Below are positions 8,346-18,163 of a DNA stretch of 27,534 nt, piece after piece. Positions within the stretch are counted from its first letter, which is position 1, and the number at the start of each line of letters is the position of its first letter. Source of the DNA: Chara braunii (Eukaryota > Streptophyta > Charophyceae > Charales > Characeae); NCBI GenBank assembly GCA_003427395.1, contig BFEA01000173.1:2125619-2153152 (forward strand), written 5' to 3'. Position numbers and translations under genes: made by a program. Under the pieces are notes generated by a model. That model worked only from the letters and a program-made list of their open reading frames with translations. It did no database searches and had not been told where the DNA came from.

Positions 8346-11130
8346 GAGGTCCGCAAGCAAGGTGGAAGTGGGGCTAGGTAGCCATGACTATAGCTTGGGG
8401 GCCCTAGCCCGACAACTGTCACGACATTAAGGGACGATTCGTCGAGGTGTTGTCAGAACGCCAAGGCCTTCCTAAGGGAAGGTGCGACCAGACTGTTGTC
8501 GCAATGTCGAAAAGTTAAGAGAGGGTGCTGCCGAATTGTCGACACAACGACAATGGTATTTTGGAGGAGTTATGTCGCCAAAATTTTTCGGCAGCAGCGT
8601 CAAGACGATCTAAGGGGAAACACTGTTGAAATCTTTTAGCGTCGTGCACCTTTTTTTTTTGTAATTTGGTGGGGGTGTCGACGGACATTCGCTGGGCCAG
8701 GATTATACCTGGGCCTTGATTTTACTATTTTGGAAGGAGGTTTAGGTCTGCGGTTCGCGACGGCACACAATGACACATGATTTAGTGTACATGTGGTGCC
8801 GGTAGATTGATCGTACAAGCATTGGAGATACTTGGAATTTAGTTCCAAAAGTGGTGGAGATCTTCGACACGCGACAATATTTTAGTTTTTGTTTTTTTTT
8901 TGATGCAGTTTGAGACTAACTTGGGATAATCCTTGGGGCTTGGTGGCGCAGTCGGGACTGCGCTTGGACACTAAGACCACGTGAGACTTACTGTGGGGCC
9001 GTCTTCTTTGAGGATTATCTCACTTAAGTCTTTTCGGTGGGCATAAATACTGCCTGTTTGAGTCTGTTGAGGGAGAGATGGACTGTTTTCCAATCACAAG
9101 GGTGTATTGGAGTGAGTTGTGGGTCACGCATACTAAACATCGATAACGTCATCTTTCTACTTGGTTGGGATATTACCCGACTTCCTTGAATGAGCCACTC
9201 TATACTTCACTCAAGGTCAATTTGATTCAGACTCCCTTCACAACTGTGTGTACATGCATGTGCTTGACCCAATTTCATTAAATGTTCTCTTGAAACATAA
9301 ACAAAGGGTGTTCTGGTGTGAATGGAAATGTCTTACCCAGATTTGGATTGTGGTTTTCTTGCTTTAGTTAATTTAATGCATCTGCAGACATGAAAAATGA
9401 TTGAATGAAAATTGAAAATTTTCTGCATGGGTTTGGTAGAAAAAAAATGCAAAGGGGAACTCGACCACATGGATTTGGTACCCTGAAGGAACATTTTTAC
9501 ATCTACCTTCTTTCGTGTTGTTTTGTCTTCAATGTTTGAGTTTGATGTAGGTTAGAAAAAAAAAAAAACCTTTTCTCCAACTAAGTGAAGAAAATTGATA
9601 TCAACATAGTTTTTTTTCTAAGGATTACCCATTTTATCCCCAACGAACCTATTTGTTTATACCTATTCAAATGAATCTCATCCTTTATCCTCTTTGCTTC
9701 TATTTCATCTAAGCAACATTTTTCGAGGGAGGTAGGTATGAACGATTCCACTTGAAGTATTCGAGTTCTCCTCACTCTAGAATCATCTGCGACAGGGTTT
9801 CGTTGCTTTTGGAACCAGTCTTGTTATCGAACCAAAGTGAACGTTTTCTATGGGGGGGGATACACTACCGATTCGGAGGAGATGACCCAAATTATGAGAT
9901 CCGAGTCAAGTACTCAGACGAAGCCTAGGGTTACCCCATACCATATCCTAGAGGGTTGGATGCGCGATAACAAAGGAGGATGCCGACTTTCCGTTAATCA
10001 CGAGCGAAGGACGCTGACTTAGCAATGTTATAGGTGATCGTCTTAGATATCACTATCGAGGCCGGTACCTTAAGAAACCTGGTCTGGTGTAAACCTAGTT
10101 TAAGGTGGATAAACGTGGCGACACTCTCGTAGATGGGGTTCGAGCCATAAGAAACATGAACCCGAGGTAGATAAATGAGGTGAAGACACTCTTTGAGAAA
10201 ATATAGTGATTATGACAATACTTTAAATGTCCTTATGTTGAAGGCATGTACTTCATCATTCGCAAAACAAAAATTGAATCATTGCCCAAGAGGATAAACA
10301 CTAAGGTGTCCTCAATCGATATAGGAATGAAATAGATAACTTCGGCAACTCAATTTATCAAGTAAAAACTAGGAAAGTCCGATTACCTTTTCTGTTATCT
10401 TCTAAGTCCGGCCTCGTGTTGACGTGGCTTATCATACTCAAATTTATTCAATTCGACCTATAATATTTCAATTTTATGCTCTACCGTATGATATTTGAGT
10501 ACTTTTGTTTTCAAAGTTAACATTGATGATACGAGCGTGAGATAAATATAAAAACTATCCTCTCTGTATGTATGTTTTTCGATCGACTCCGGTCGATCTG
10601 TCTCAAGGTAGTTGAGTTTAATTACCTTATTTTGGAATCGTGTCAATAAGACTAGTATTATTTGTGGATTTCACGCTTCGTTGAGACCGTCCTAGTCGAC
10701 CGATATCCCTTGTACTTAGGAGATCAACGCCTTAGGAAACGAACGACGTTCGGATTCAAACAACGTTTTGACAATGCACGCCTATATTGCAGCCAACGAG
10801 CAAACGTCGTTGGTTGATCTACCTCTGCGACTGCAAAACTTTCGTACGTGGGTTAGTAGCTCAGTAGGAATACGCCCCTAAGAGCGGTAACAACTCCTTA
10901 GGGAAGGTAAGTTGTGTCTCGTGGGAACTTGCCTTGTCGCAGGAAACCGTGAGAGGTACGAATGACGTACTCGCCAGAGCGGCAATGCGACAATGTAACC
11001 ACGTTCGTCTCAACAATGTATGAGATTATTTACTTGTTTTCACCATCTTGTCTCTAGTTTTCTTACTCCCTCGTGACGTGGTCGGGAGGGCTCTCGCCCT
11101 GTACGAAAAGGCCGAAGTCGATGCGCTCGA
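8346..11130. other. 2.8 kb without recognisable gene
   Basis: Mixed to AT-rich DNA with no convincing domain in any frame. Short open frames (for example 9837-10022 plus, 9775-9581 minus) show no family resemblance. A perfect match to the RNA polymerase III A-box consensus (TGGCGCAGTCGG, 8944-8955) lacks a convincing B-box. Given the primer-binding-site match at 11135, the last few hundred bases could be the end of a decayed LTR, but no paired LTR was found. Confidence 0.4.
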
Positions 11131-11152
11131 CAGGTGACGCCGTTGCCAGGGA
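11131..11152 (+). promoter_or_regulatory. LTR retrotransposon primer-binding-site match
   Basis: TGACGCCGTTGCCAGGGA (11135-11152) agrees at 16 of 18 positions with TGGCGCCGTTGCCGGGGA, the tRNA-primed minus-strand start site widely found in plant Ty3/gypsy elements. Both differences are G to A, as expected for decay of methylated DNA. CA at 11131-11132 could be the end of a 5' LTR, two bases before the site. No gag-pol reading frame follows, so this would be an old relic. Confidence 0.5.
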
Positions 11153-12498
11153 CAATGACTACCTACCGTTGTCCATGGTGGAATGACACTCAGATAATTT
11201 ATTTTCTGAATGGATTAATTGATCACACTGTGATTTCTTTGATTATCCTCATCGATTGATTTCGTATTATTTCGGAATGATATCAGCGAAGTGTTGATTT
11301 TATTATAGGGTTACGTTGGTTATTTGAATTATCTCAATTAAATACTGTACTTTGATATTTAGGGTATCATTTGTGTCATGATTTGTTATTTTCATCATTG
11401 TGATTATCATCATTAATTGATCTTCAATAAATTTTGGGATACCGTCGACCAATAATTGACGTCATTATGAGGTAATATTTTATCTCAACTACTTAAGTCG
11501 AATATTTTACTATGAATTTCGAGAAAACCTTTGAGTGATTTGAATATATTGTGATGGTCATTATTAAGTGGTTCTAATTTGAAATATTATCAATTTGAGG
11601 TTGACTTTTATTTTATGTTATTTTATTGGCAGCTAAGTCAGACATTTGATTTCGAACGCATACATTTGGAATGATATACATTTTGATTGATTTACTTACA
11701 AGAATCCCTGTTGATTATGAAAATTATTTTCTTATAAAGATGTGATGCATCTCTATAGCATGAATGTGTCTTATTTATTGGAAATGATTGGTTAGGATCA
11801 GTATGAAATTTCATGTGAAAATGTTTGTTGTGAGTTATATCGTTGTTGTTGGGTTTTGTTTTTTGAAGTTGTCATCATGTTAAGATAATTTTCTGATAAA
11901 TTTATGAGTTTTTTAAAGTGGTAGTGAGGCTCGCGCCGGAACTATGCCCCTGGTCCATTGTGTGATGTTGTCTTCTGAATCTTATGTGGTTTAAAGAAAA
12001 AAAGTCACGCTATCATTGAAAGGGAGGAAGGTGTTAGAACCTTGTCGAGACACTGTCTGTAGGGGAGATAACTACCATTACTATGAGGGGAGGAGTGATT
12101 ACCTAACCTTGTGTCGGCACGGTCACGTTATGGCCAGGTTCTAGCCAACCTTGGTTGTGTGAGGTGAGGTTGCTCAACTTTATAGGTAGGGGATTGATGA
12201 GGTCTGAACACTGGAATCAACGAGAATGTGGTGAGACTTGAATCTTAAGCGAGGCTTGATGTCGAGATGTTATCCCATGAAGTGGATTACACCACCCATT
12301 GACGCAAATCATAAAGTCTTTAGGAGCATCAAACATGATAACTTATTGTTATTTCTCTCAAAATTTTGAATGAGCTCAAAACATGGATAACAAAATTAAC
12401 CAATATTTTCTCTCGTAATGAATATTTCGTTCAGACTATGTGTGAACATCTTTTGGAAGATTAATCTGTTGGAATAGTATTAACCTGAAAAATGTCGG
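11153..12498. other. 1.3 kb AT-rich, no gene recognised
   Basis: Strongly AT-rich, rich in TTGATT and ATTATC words. If 11135-11152 is a primer-binding site, a gag region should lie here, but no open frame survives. Confidence 0.4.
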
Positions 12499-12670
12499 TT
12501 TTAGGCTTACCAGAGGCAGAATCTAGCATCATGCAAAGATACAAATTGTTGGGCGCTGGCGGGATGATGCTGAGATCATTTGAAGAAATATCCTCTGTAT
12601 TTTAGGCTTCCAGAGAAAGAATCTGGATCCAACTTTTAGTCTTAGGCTTCTCAGGGGTGAAATCTGATAC
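12499..12670 (+). repeat. Three copies of a 26 bp motif just upstream of the RT relic
   Basis: TTTAGGCTTNCCAGAG-AGAATCTGG-like units begin near 12500, 12601 and 12641, spaced about 100 and 40 bases apart. A weaker relative is at 14949. They are not in a constant tandem period. They may be leader repeats of the retroelement that follows. Confidence 0.5.
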
Positions 12671-12699
12671 TATTCCAACTATGTTAGGTTTCGATGACA

Positions 12700-13699
12700 T
12701 GCTTGAATTCACACGTTTTGAGTTAGCATACATTTACGTTTACAACAGGGGTTCTGTTGGAGCAGGTAATCGGTATGCCGATGGAGAAAGGTACAAGTCC
12801 TCCCTTTGCATGTATACTTTGTGCATATGTGGAGTGTAAGTTTCTTAATAGCATTGACTCACGTAGGAAGCATGCATTTAGAGTGAGGTTGGTGGATGAT
12901 GTGATTCTGATAACGAATGTCATTATATACAAGAGCAATTGTTTTTAAGAAGTTTGATAGTTGTTATCCGAAGAACCTGACCTTGAACAGGATCAACAAT
13001 GGTAATGGGAGGCTGCATTTTGTGGGTTGTGAAGTTCGCACAAGTCATCGACAACCTTACCTGGGTGTCGTCCAGTTGGTGAAGAACGAGGAGACTTTTT
13101 TTTTTTTTTTTTTTTTTTTTTAAACAGGCAGGGCCTTACCGTCCTGGCTCCTTCTATTCTGGGGAGCGTCAGTCCGGTTCCTATTCCACCGACAAGTCAA
13201 TATAAAATTACAACAAGTCCTTTCACCCACGCTTCCTTCCGTCTGGTTGAAGGACCCCTGGACAGCATTGATTGTTCCACCTCAGTGGAGGATTGACTGC
13301 CAGCTTGCCCATCCTTTCTCTTTCCTCTCAGACCAGACAAACAGGTCTGGCAGATTTCATCGCTATATCCTAGAAAAACTGGTTTTCAAAAATGGGCAAT
13401 CGTACTCTTCCTGGGGGAGCAAACAAGAGACGAATGTGATCATCTCGAGCTACTTGCATCGAATCAATCAAAATATAACAATTCAATCTGAGATCCCGAT
13501 GCGTGTGCTGACAGTGAAAAACAAACTCCGACTGAAAGGTTACCCGACAAGGAGTTTTGAGAGAGTACTGAAGTGTTTCGATGTTGGGAAGGATAAGATT
13601 TGTCAGCAAAAAACTCCAAAGGACTATAAAACCCTGTTCGGAGCAGGAAAATATGGCAGTTTCGGTGAAAAATTTGCCGAAAATAGCACCACCCATTAA
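12700..13699 (+). pseudogene. Penelope-like reverse transcriptase relic, interrupted
   Basis: The frame from 12757 reads QVIGMPMEKGTSPPFA from 12763, a reverse-transcriptase motif B of the G-x-PMG-xx-SP-x-A type used by Penelope-like elements. It is unlike the LINE or gypsy forms of this motif. About 40 residues later, LVDDVILIT (catalytic motif C, DD at 12895-12900) follows, with the usual YVDD tyrosine changed to leucine. The frame stops at 12948. The next frame (from 12917) continues CYPKNLTLNRINNG and LHFVGCEVRT, as expected for the post-catalytic region. A poly-T-bearing insertion (about 13097-13240) splits the thumb region, which resumes at 13247-13699 with SSYLHRINQN and LRLKGYPTRSFERVLKCF. 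The upstream finger motifs and a GIY-YIG endonuclease were not found. The frameshift, insertion and missing parts mean it is inactive. Assignment to the Penelope-like class is from motif shape only. Confidence 0.65.
13097..13240 (-). mobile_element. Poly(A)-tailed retroposon inserted in the RT relic
   Basis: The plus strand shows a T run (about 13097-13121) followed by GGCAGGGCC. Read on the minus strand this is a 3' poly(A) tail. Twenty to forty bases inside the tail lies TGACGCTCCCCAGAATAGA, closely matching the 3' motif found before the poly(A) at 18077 and before the GA array at 26150. Flanking words TTGGTGAAGAACGAGG and TGGTTGAAGGACCC could be a diverged target duplication. The head end is not defined. 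Confidence 0.5.
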
Positions 13700-14069
13700 C
13701 CACGAGTGACCAGACCGTGACACTATTGTGCCAACAGTAATGCAGTAGTAGGATTTTTAGTTCTTGGTGTATGGTCATCGGACAAGGATTATGGTAGGAG
13801 TCGATCCGTTCAAATATGTTAATGCTTTCTAACGCCTGTTGATTTTGTCCATGGCTACAACTTGTTTGTAGTTTTCGTTGTGTAATTTAGAATATCCCTC
13901 TCGTTGCTCAGTAATGATGGTTCTCTGACATCTAAAGTAGGATTATGTGTTCGCTGGGTATGGTCATCGGATATGAATGTTGCTTGCTTGTTTTTTTTAT
14001 TTAGGATGAGTCTCGTGCTCTTTTGTTTCTTTTGGGTTGTTTTAATGAGAAGACCTGACATTCCTTGTA
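13700..14069. other. No gene recognised; downstream of the RT relic
   Basis: The 14-mer GTATGGTCATCGGA occurs at about 13771 and 13958, hinting at an older duplication like the clear one that follows. No protein feature is visible. Confidence 0.4.
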
Positions 14070-14546
14070 GCTCTGGACGTAGGCTATTCGTGTGCACTTT
14101 GAGCCGTTGACTAGTCGTTTTGTTGTGTGTGTCATTTTGGGTAGCTTATGATAACCCCGTTGAAACTATTTTTAGTGCTCCCTGAACAGGTACTTGGATT
14201 CAATTCAGTGCAGAGTCTGAATATTTCCGGGGTTGTTAATGATTTGCGGCTGGTACTGGTCCCAGTCGGTCTGGGTCCGTTACCTGATACTGTTTGTTCC
14301 ATCGGACAGAGTAGACTATTTGGTGTGCGTCTTGAGCCGTTGACTAGACCTTTTGTTGTGCGTGTCGTTTTGGGTAACATATGATAACCCTACTGGAACT
14401 ATTTTTAGTGCTCCCTGAACTGATACTTGGATTCAATCTAGTGCAGGGTTTGAACATTTTCGGGGTTGCTAATGATTTGTGACTGGTACCTGTCCCAGTC
14501 GGTCTGGGCCTGGTACCTGATATTGTTTGTTCCATCGGACAAAATT
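14070..14546 (+). repeat. 233 bp tandem duplication
   Basis: Two adjacent copies share GAGCCGTTGACTAG (14101 and 14334), TTTTTAGTGCTCCCTGAAC, CGGGGTTG-TAATGATTTG, CCCAGTCGGTCTGGG and TGTTTGTTCCATCGGACA, with an offset of 233 bases. By eye about 85 percent of positions agree. Minus-strand open frames of 82 and 73 codons cover the two copies and resemble each other, but 233 is not a multiple of three and neither resembles a known family, so I do not call a gene. It might be the 3' part of the Penelope-like element, which is often found as partial tandem copies. Confidence 0.9.
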
Positions 14547-15720
14547 CCGTAATGCTATGGTTCATGACCTTTTGTTTTTTACGAACCTATTAAAGACAGG
14601 ACGTACTAATTGTCTATTTGTTTTTTAAGACTAACGTTCCCGTAGACTGCGGATATTATGAAATGTCTGTAGTTGAAGGAACGAAGTAGGGTGGTGAAAC
14701 GACGGGATTCATGGAGGGAGAAGTAGATGGACACGCCTTGAGGATGACAACGTGGCTGTTGTCGAAACGAGGCGTCGATGACACCAACTTGAACTGTGTT
14801 ATCTTGTAATATTTTTCATGACAATTTGTACTGTGTCACGAGATTTACTTACGCTGATTGTGTGATGAACGTTGCACAACTTCACTCGCTCTTGCTATAC
14901 AAACTATACAACTGGAAGTAGAATCCAAATTTTATTGTTGTATTGAATTTAGGCTTCTGGAGACTCAATCAAGTAAAAAGTTTCGCTGTTGACCTGTTTT
15001 GTGTTATAACTGTTGCTATCACATTGATATTCCATAAGGATTCTCGAAACGATTATATGAATATTAATATTTTTATGCATGAAACTCTTCAGGTGAGAGA
15101 TCTCTATTGTTGATTTCTTTGAACGACGTAGAAGTCGATCAATGGGGCCCGAGAACGCTGTCGGGGCATAAACCCTAAGGGTAGTTGCTCGAGTTTTTCT
15201 TATGTCGGACGCTGTCCGACCTTTATATATATATATATATTTTTGAAATAAACGACTTGATAAGATTGACGCATCTACCGAAAATTTATTTAAACTAGGC
15301 CTATGACCAAAAGTATAGCAAAATTTTATTGGATATGGGTCTGGACGCTTGTGTCCTCCGAGAATGATGCGTGGTGACTGGCGAGGTGACCTATTTATTC
15401 CACTTTTGGTGAAAGCAGAGGGATGCGTGGCGGTGAAAATACTAAATTTAAACCTATCCTACCAAAAATAAGGATATGCAGCTTAGTAGTCACGTGATCC
15501 AGGACCTAAACGCATCAAAATAATAGTCGCGCAGTGTGAGTGGCGACGACGGAAACGATAGGCCGCATATTTTATTTTATTGAGTTATTGGGTATCACTG
15601 CGGGGTTCTAATGCTCCGTTGACAACCTCAGAAGCTCAACAATTGACAAACTAGGTTGATCAACCCCCAACTAGAAAATGGGTGACTGACTTGTTGAGTG
15701 CAAAATGCACGCAAAGCCTG
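14547..15720. other. 1.2 kb without recognisable gene
   Basis: AT-rich, with a short (TA)n at about 15226-15240. A GC-rich word near 15141-15170 vaguely recalls a primer-binding site and was rejected. Confidence 0.4.
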
Positions 15721-15804
15721 TTAGGTTATGAATGAGGGATCTGTTGAGACAAACTTATAGAAGAGTCGCTCGTGCTTCTATCGAAGTAGGAGCTAACCTA
15801 GTAG

Positions 15805-15874
15805 GTAAAATACCCATCTTGCACACATGCAATATAGGGGTTGAAGCTCGTACCATTGGGCTAGCTCATTTTAC
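15805..15874 (-). other. 70 nt tRNA-like sequence with fused long arm
   Basis: On the minus strand the first and last seven bases (GTAAAAT at 15874-15868, ATTTTAC at 15811-15805) pair perfectly, like an acceptor stem. After GA comes a D-arm-like stretch containing a good A-box (TAGCCCAATGGTACGAGC). The remaining 34 nt fold as ACCC...GGGT around an inner TTGCA-TGTG-TGCAA hairpin, replacing the normal anticodon and T arms. There is no B-box. It could be a truncated tRNA pseudogene, a SINE head, or a coincidence. A 79-codon plus-strand open frame (15732-15971) overlaps it and has no recognisable domain. Confidence 0.4.
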
Positions 15875-16054
15875 TAGAGCGGCCCGTAGGGCAAAGGTAC
15901 TAGTGGAGTGCGATCAATTTTGGCCGCACGATCGCCAGATTGCGAGGTTGAAATTGGTAGCGCCGATATAAGTGTGGCGCCTGGGCAAGGATGACATGCA
16001 GAAATCGAAAAAATTGCTTAATTCTTTTGAGTTTTCAAACGCATGATTCCACCA

Positions 16055-16107
16055 GAAAACGAACTTAGGTCTGTATTTTAACAATTGTCGGTTGATCCAC
16101 GAGGTAA
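16055..16107 (-). mobile_element. tRNA-like fragment, SINE family B copy 1 (decayed)
   Basis: On the minus strand, TTACCTCGTGGATC (16107-16094) stands where an A-box would be, followed by CCTAAGTTCG (16073-16064) as half a B-box. The intervening ACAATTGTTAAAATACAGA parallels the same positions of the copies at 16495-16418 and about 18285-18205. It is the most decayed of the three. The poly-G with one N at 16147-16162 lies just beyond it. Confidence 0.4.
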
Positions 16108-16249
16108 GGGGGAAGTAGTCGTTCACTCTAGCCAAGCCAATGAAAAGGGGGGGGGGGGNGGGAGTAAAGAAAGCTCCACATGGCGCGTAAACTACTTGAC
16201 AACCCTTAAAAGTGTGTCGGGGCGCCGTTTGTTTTTTTAAAGACGCTTC

Positions 16250-16495
16250 ATCTTTTTTTTTTTTACGTATTTTCTCCCCCTCATTTCTCGTAGCAGTGAG
16301 GAAGGGCTGCATACAATATGGCGGTGCATTTTTCCATGTTCTAGCGACAGATTCATTCTGTCTGTTCACCCTTGTGGAAACGAAGGAACGACGTGCTAAG
16401 GCTCGCTAGCACCGGTTGCGCCTTGATTCGAACTCAGGTCGTAATTCAACAGTTTATGAGGACCAAGCTTTAAGGCCCCACTGCTAAGAACCCCT
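16250..16495 (-). mobile_element. tRNA-derived SINE-like element, family B copy 2
   Basis: The minus-strand head has an A-box (TTAGCAGTGGGGCC, 16488-16474 region) and a good B-box (GAGTTCGAATCAAGG, 16435-16421). The body runs to a poly(A) tail visible as a T run at about 16250-16263. The total of about 245 bp is typical of plant SINEs. The word GGCCCCACTGCTA is repeated at 18094-18106. Confidence 0.6.
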
Positions 16496-16504
16496 CCGGA
16501 AGAA

Positions 16505-18095
16505 AAAAAAATATGCCAAAAGGAGGACCTTTTCATAATTAGAGTGCTCCAAGAAAGAGAGTAATGGATCGCCTACTTCCCACATGTCCCGGTCCACCAA
16601 CTCGCCCAGAACCTGTTACAATGGACATGGACAACTCTAGCGGGGAAGGGCAAAAAACTCACTAGAACATTATATGGCCTAACAGTAAAATCGACCTATA
16701 GACTCCTTAGGCCGAAAATAAATCTTCATGAACGGGTGGCGACACGCTGGATGAATCACTTAAACATCGACAAGGACAAGCTAAGAGACATAAGGTTGTT
16801 CAGAACAATCGGAGAAAAACCAGCAAAATTCGCCTCACTACAACGGCAGATCTAGCACTGCTGCCTACAAACAAATGATTGGCTGATAGATAGAACGGAT
16901 CTGGAACAAAAAGGGCATGCCCTGCCCTTGTGTAGGCTTTGCACCATCCAAAAAAGTGCCAGAAACAATTGAACACATATTTCTTCAGTGGCAATGAGCG
17001 GTGTGGCTGTGGAGGTGGTGGGATAAAATATGGGAACAACCAGAAACTCAGATCCAGTGGTCGTGGGACTAGAAAGCCTTGCGGTGCGAAACCTGGCCTA
17101 AGGATCAACTGAACGATTTCACCAGCAATATGTTCAAACTGGGACGTAGGGCGGTTCTCTAGGCCCTCTGGCGACGACGCTGCACATACGAAATGGAAAG
17201 AGCAAGACTGGAAGGACCAGAATTTACGGAAAGCATACAACAACAGATCCAATAAAAAATAAGGGCAAAATGGGAGAAAGTTAGGGTTCAAATCCAATCA
17301 CTGCATTCACAAAACGACATCCAACAAAGAATCAAGGATTTTAGCCTGAGCTGGCTTGGAGGGGACAACGGGGGGAGGATTGGAAAAGTGGAAAGGCAAG
17401 GGGGAGAAAAGGACCTCGGGAGGGACAAGGAAAAAAATATCAAGTGAGAGACTATCGACTTCTTTTTCATGAGTGGGCTAAGATCGATTCAACAATCCCG
17501 ATGAGACCCAACGAAGATTTTCCCAATCCCTTCCCCCCCCCGTCAAACTGCTTGGTGGGTTCTTAATGGTATGGGAGAGACTGAAGAAATTAAAGAAGGA
17601 AAGCTAGGGTATTAGATACCAGGGAGAGGAGTAAGGGCTTAGGGTTATAAGGATCCAACCCATGTCAATGAAATTACAGTACTGGTTCGGTCTCAAAGAT
17701 CTGGCGCCATAAAGAGAGGAGGTGAAAAGAAGACCCCCGAACATTTTCTCAAAAACTCAGGATAAAATTTCAGCTAGTTCATGCTACCAACTGGAAATAG
17801 TACCAGTCCTTAACTGTGTTAACTGGTGCCCTTCTTTTAAGGGTGAAGAGGTACAAATGACAATAGACACTATATAAACTTGCTCAGTCAATCCTTGGGG
17901 TTGAAGGGCAATCAATGCTCACTGTTCTCATTGTTCTTGAACATTCTCATTTTCTGTATAAGGGACGCTGGACCCGTTTTCCAGCAGGTGACGCTCCCCA
18001 CCAATAGACAAAGCCTTTCCATAGGTGTTAGTGGTGTCTGCTCTTACCAACACCACTAACACCGGTGGGGGTGTTAAAAAAAAAAAAAAAAAAAG
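16505..18095 (+). pseudogene. LINE 3' part: decayed zf-RVT region, C-terminus, 3' UTR and poly(A)
   Basis: YGLTVKSTYRLLR (16673-16711) matches the VKSAYRLL signature that precedes the zf-RVT zinc-binding domain of plant L1-type LINE ORF2 proteins. About 80 residues later a CPLC-like pair (around 16923-16942) and, after a frameshift, ETIEHIFLQW (about 16962-16991) mirror the C-x2-C...E-T-x-x-H-x-F-x-x-C pattern, with the last cysteine changed to tryptophan. A charged C-terminal stretch resembling LWRRR...QQKIRAKWEK continues to about 17400 with several stop codons. The following 3' UTR-like DNA ends in a poly(A) run at 18077-18095, so the 3' end looks genuine. The RT and endonuclease upstream are missing, as in a 5'-truncated insertion. 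It is in the same orientation as the LINE 5' part at 21.96-24.19 kb. Confidence 0.75.
18024..18063 (+). repeat. Perfect 14 bp inverted repeat before the poly(A) tail
   Basis: GGTGTTAGTGGTGT (18024-18037) and its exact reverse complement (18050-18063) enclose a 12 nt loop, 13 bases upstream of the A run. A stem-loop just before the A-tail is a plausible recognition structure for the LINE reverse transcriptase on its own RNA. This is inference only. Confidence 0.8.
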
Positions 18096-18163
18096 GCCCC
18101 ACTGCTAGAACTCGGTCCTGTATGCAGGGTAACTGCTCGTTTTCACGGGCAGGCATGTGAGTC

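Noticed and set aside
10856-10905. A-box-like TAGCTCAGTAGG
   Set aside because: The only B-box-like word is too close (about 25 bases) and has an insertion. A single box can occur by chance.
15141-15170. Second possible primer-binding site (TGGGGCCCGAGAACGCTG)
   Set aside because: It does not match a common plant site well and shows no adjacent CA or repeated LTR.
17801-17828. Short palindrome ACCAGT...ACTGGT around TTAAC words, resembling the MITE ends
   Set aside because: Only six bases match, without the ACCACC terminus or a second end. Probably chance.
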